64,000 bases of DNA from the NCBI GenBank assembly GCA_021464415.1, contig CM038468.1:6014001-6078000 (forward strand), given 5' to 3'. Positions 60,743 to 64,000 of the stretch are shown piece by piece. Below the pieces are notes generated by a model. It made no database searches. It had not been told where the DNA came from and saw nothing but the letters and a program-made list of their open reading frames with translations. The position numbers and the translations under genes are program-made. The stretch's first letter is position 1. Each line of letters opens with the position of its first letter. This stretch comes from Lonicera japonica (taxonomy: Eukaryota > Streptophyta > Magnoliopsida > Dipsacales > Caprifoliaceae).

Positions 60743-62108
60743 TTAGTAATACTTCTTCAAATGATCTAACTTGATTGGTGAGTGTAGCAACTGCCCATCT
60801 AAGTTTATGAGCACAGTGGCTCCTCTTGTATCGATTTCTTTAACGATGTATGGTTCAGTCCACTTTTGTCCAAATTTTCCCCTTAGAATCCTAGCTGGCT
60901 TCTGGATTTCTTTCAACACGATGTCGTTCCCACTAATACCCCAAATCTTGACTTTCTGGTTGACGTCTTGAGTCATCCTCTTCTGATACCATTGACGAGG
61001 GACAACTCAATATAGCGGGCTTGGACCCATTCTAACTCATTGACTTGGTTTTCTAGTACCACTTTGAGAGAGGGAATATCTAATTCGACAGGGAGGACAA
61101 CCTCCATCCCATATGTAAGAGAAAATGGTGTGGCACCGGTAGAGACTCTTTTGGAAGTTGGAATGCCCCATAGGGTGTGCGTCAACTTTTCTGGCCAGTC
61201 TCGGCAAGTGTCAATCATTTTGCTCGGTATATTTTCTAGTTACTTGTTAACGGCCTGAACTGCCATGTTGGTTTGCGATCTATATGGAGAAGATCTGTGC
61301 TGAGTGATGTTGTATTCTTCTATGAAGCATTAGCCTCTCCATTAAAGTTAGTACCATTGTTCGAGATTATCTCGTATGGAACTCTATATCAACAGATGAT
61401 GTTTCTTCGGATGAACTGGGCTACTTTTCTGGCATCAAGAACACGAAAAGATTCATGTTCCACCCATTTAGTAAAATAGTCGATGGCTACTATTATGAAC
61501 TCATGGCCATTACTTGCCTTAGGTGAAATCCTCCCGATGATGTCAATTCCCCATGCCGCGAAAGGCCAGGGATTGGCATAGATCTGACACTTGTCTAATT
61601 ATCTTACGGGCCAGCAAATGACCACTTATGTGGGGTTCGTAACCTCCCCCATGTACTTGATCCATCATTCTTTTGGATTCTTCTTCTGTGAGACATTGGA
61701 GATGAGTACTGTCGTAGTTTCTCTTGTATAGCCTCCCAGCGCAGAGTATAAATCTCAATGCTAGTCTTCTAAGCATAACACATGTTCATTTGTCTACTTG
61801 TTCTGGATACCGATAGTTCTTCAGTAAATTCCAGATGTCATAAAACCAAGCGTCCCCAGTCTCTTTATTTTTTAACTCGATGGCCATGAAGTGAGTCGGA
61901 CCAAATTATCCTCTACTGTAAGGATAATCTCTTCCATCCCCTCTAAAATATCGATCATTGATGCTAACGTGGCTAGTTCGTCAGCAAAATTATTCTGTGA
62001 TCAAGGAATATAGTAGAAGTTGGAGTGTTCGAATCTTCCCGTGATATCTTCCAACTGGGCGTGATACGAAACTAACTTCCCATCTCTAATATTCCAATCC
62101 TTCATGAG
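60743..62108 (-). pseudogene. Ogre-type pol remnant: RNase H and integrase
   Basis: Minus-strand order: RNase H-like piece (62108-61930: DGKLVSYHAQLEDITGRFEH, then NNFADELATLASM), zinc-binding integrase N-terminus (61776-61590: FILCAGRLYKRNYD, MDQVHGGGYEPHISGHLLAR), core (61575-61250: WGIDIIGRISPKASNGHEFI, IDYFTKWVEHESF), and C-terminal domain to 60743 (GATPFSLTYGMEVVLP, ARILRGKFGQKWTEPYIVKE, ending LKKYY). Frameshifts and stops separate the parts. In the core, the second catalytic Asp is Asn (SNNG) and the catalytic Glu is Gln (AVQAVNK). Reverse transcriptase and gag are absent: at about 62108 the text changes to unrelated plus-strand sequence. Confidence 0.85.
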
Positions 62109-62330
62109 AGAGCAGTTTGAGCAGATGACTGCTTTTATGCATACTGGGTTTGCTAGTATTAATGAGAGGGTAGAGATCATGGTGCTGCGGCAGGATCGTT
62201 TGGAGGCAGACATAGCAGCCCAAGTTGAGGCTCGAGTTCAGGCACAAATGCCGACTCAGCAGGAGTTCATATGGCCAGCAATTCGAGGCGCTGTATGGTC
62301 ATTTTCCCCCACCCCCACCTCCCGACATGT
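62104..62330 (+). pseudogene. Athila-type coding fragment, uncertain
   Basis: A short open stretch reads MREQFEQMTAFMHTGFASIN, then RQDRLEADIAAQVEARVQAQ, with a helical, coiled-coil-like composition. It lies directly upstream of Athila-type 3' sequence in the same orientation, so it may be the tail of an element ORF. No conserved domain is recognised. Confidence 0.4.
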
Positions 62331-63664
62331 GATGGATTTACTTAACCTGAAAACTCTTTACCTAGTTATATTTATGCTTAGTTTTATTTTATTTATTTTG
62401 GGTTTTATTAGATTTTGGACATGATGTTAACTTTAGAACTTGGTTTTATTAGGTTAATGTTATGGTTTTTGCTAATGGATTCTAATTCTAACCCGTTTAT
62501 TGTATAGTTGTTTTTTTTGTTGTCTCTTGTTTTTGTCTCATGGAAAGCAAAGCCAAAGTAGCTCGTCCGTGCATTTTCTTGTTCTCTTTCCATTGAGGAC
62601 AATGTTTATTTCAAGTTGAGGGGGGTAAGCTATTTTATGATTATTTTGTTTTGGCTTGCTATTGTCTATTTCCATGAGTAGAAGAGATGTGTTAAAAAAA
62701 ATTTAGGAAGTTTGAAAATTGATGATTGTTTGAGTTTTTGTTCAAATGAAAACTATTGTTTCATTAGCTTTTGGCATGAATTCTTTGATCCAGATAGAAA
62801 TTTGAATGATAATCTAAATTGCCTTGCTCCACTTAGTCTCATATCCTGATATATTATTTTTTTTGCATGCTAGATTGCTTTGGTTGTTTCTAATTCGGTA
62901 ATAACACTTAGGTTCATTTTCATTGAGAGAAGAGAAATTTTTGTCTAAAAATGATGGAAGCTCTTTCGAAAAGATCCTCCGATGAGAGGACAAAAGCATA
63001 GAACTCTGATAACTTGGATGACTTTTATCCTAATATTGACTTAAAGCTTCACTTGACTAAATCTTAAGTCTCTTTGTCTAATATTTGGGATGGGTATAGG
63101 TTGGCATATGGGAAAGGGTGAATAGCTTCCTTCAAGCTCCAATGAATGAGCATTATTTTGTAAATTTCATAAGTGAGACCGCTGCCCCCCATAGAGATGA
63201 AAACCGCCCTGATCTATTTTAGCAAAAATTTCCAAGAAAAAGATAAAAAAAAAAGTGCTTAGAATCAGCAAATCTTAAAGCTTTTATTTTTGAAAAAGTT
63301 CTCTTTTCCTTTTCGAATGATTATGACTCTTTGTGTTTAAATTGAATTGTTTGAATATTGGAGAATATGGGATTGTGTTCTAAAGGAGATAGGCAAATTA
63401 GATGATCATTCAAAATTCCTTCATTCTGGAAAATGATAGTAATGCCTCTTGCTTTGCATATTGAAACTTGAATCTTCATTCTCATCATTCATCATGATCA
63501 AACTTCTAATGTTTGTAGGTATCATTTCTGAAAACCTTCACGAGATGCAACTCGTCTTCTTTGGGAACTTAGAAGTTAACAAATTTTTGTATAGCATGTT
63601 AATTTTTGTAATTATATACTTTTTGTCTTGCTAAGGGACTAGCAAGAGATAAGTTGAGGGGAGT
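62331..63664 (+). mobile_element. 3' untranslated region of an Athila-type gypsy element
   Basis: No genes. The phrase 'cattgaggacaatg...caagttgaggggggtaag' (62591-62628) is characteristic of the post-ORF region of Athila-type elements. A purine-rich tract 'aagttgaggggag' (63651-63663) sits immediately before the LTR and would serve as the polypurine primer. The intervening AT-rich text has only short ORFs. Confidence 0.65.
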
Positions 63665-64000
63665 TGATAAACGCATAATATTGTCATGTATAAGCTCTTT
63701 CTCGGAGTCACTTGGCGCGTTTGTTGCATTCAGTTTGCCTAATTGTTCGCTTATCTCAAGATTAGTGTCTTAGCGAGTTTTGTATTTAATATCACCCCGC
63801 TATGTGTATTTCTATGTTTTTTTAGGCATATGATGCAATGGCCTTCGAAGAATTGGTCAAGCGCTAGTTAAAAGCTCGCAAAGTGCTGATTTGGAGAATT
63901 TCCCAGAAGCATGATTGATCATGGGTTGGCCATGATCGATCATTGTGCAAATTATCTTCAGGCAGAACACTCCATGATCGATCATGGGTTGGCTATGATC
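63665..64000 (+). repeat. Start of an Athila-type 3' LTR, cut by the window end
   Basis: Begins TGATAAACGCATAAT just after the polypurine tract. It contains two copies of a palindromic 'atgatcgatcat' phrase with 'gggttgg' spacers at 63908-64000. The rest lies outside the window. Confidence 0.65.

Overview
The window is nuclear DNA of a flowering plant, most likely a eudicot. It is AT-rich, with GT-AG introns, TATA-box promoters, microsatellites, and Ty1/copia, Ty3/gypsy Tat/Ogre-type, Athila-type and SINE-like sequences. No bacterial operons, rRNA, tRNA or CRISPR were seen. The species cannot be named from this sequence. The window contains one run of exactly 100 N (40113-40212).

The only host gene that looks intact is a minus-strand FAD-dependent GMC oxidoreductase of the (R)-mandelonitrile lyase-like/HOTHEAD type (17843-20920). 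It has four exons and 552 codons, with a signal peptide, the FAD-binding site, both GMC signatures and the active-site His all present. Broken relatives of it lie at 12448-13600 (exons 3-4, with about 400 bp deleted) and at 28756-31348 and 46020-48612 (promoter plus exons 1-2 only, with a shared nonsense codon). Two other host-derived fragments are a decayed 1-deoxy-D-xylulose-5-phosphate synthase (DXS) piece (3210-4130) and an F-box-associated domain piece (13653-13810).

Layout: 1-5900 is intergenic sequence with microsatellites, a 57-bp tandem repeat and the DXS remnant. 5905-10870 is a truncated gypsy element carrying a 2001-bp nested LTR insertion. 10880-17840 is two diverged copies of an intergenic block, with tandem doublets and tandem SINE-like units. 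17843-23340 is the intact gene and its 5' flank. 23341-40112 is a truncated copia element containing a solo LTR, fused to a gene fragment, followed by a 9.6-kb gag-only LTR element. After the gap, 40213-58189 repeats 22949-40112 almost exactly. 58195-59340 resumes the gene-flank sequence. 59341-64000 holds an unidentified two-exon fragment, a decayed minus-strand Ogre-type pol, and the 3' end and LTR start of an Athila-type element.

The central caution is the near-identical 17.2-kb direct repeat on either side of a 100-N scaffold gap. It looks like two overlapping contigs or haplotigs that were not merged, so copy number here should not be taken at face value. The most unusual biological observation is an 83-84-bp hairpin in intron 2 of the mandelonitrile lyase-like genes. 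It stands in opposite orientation in paralogous introns while its flanks stay collinear, which suggests inversion at a palindrome.
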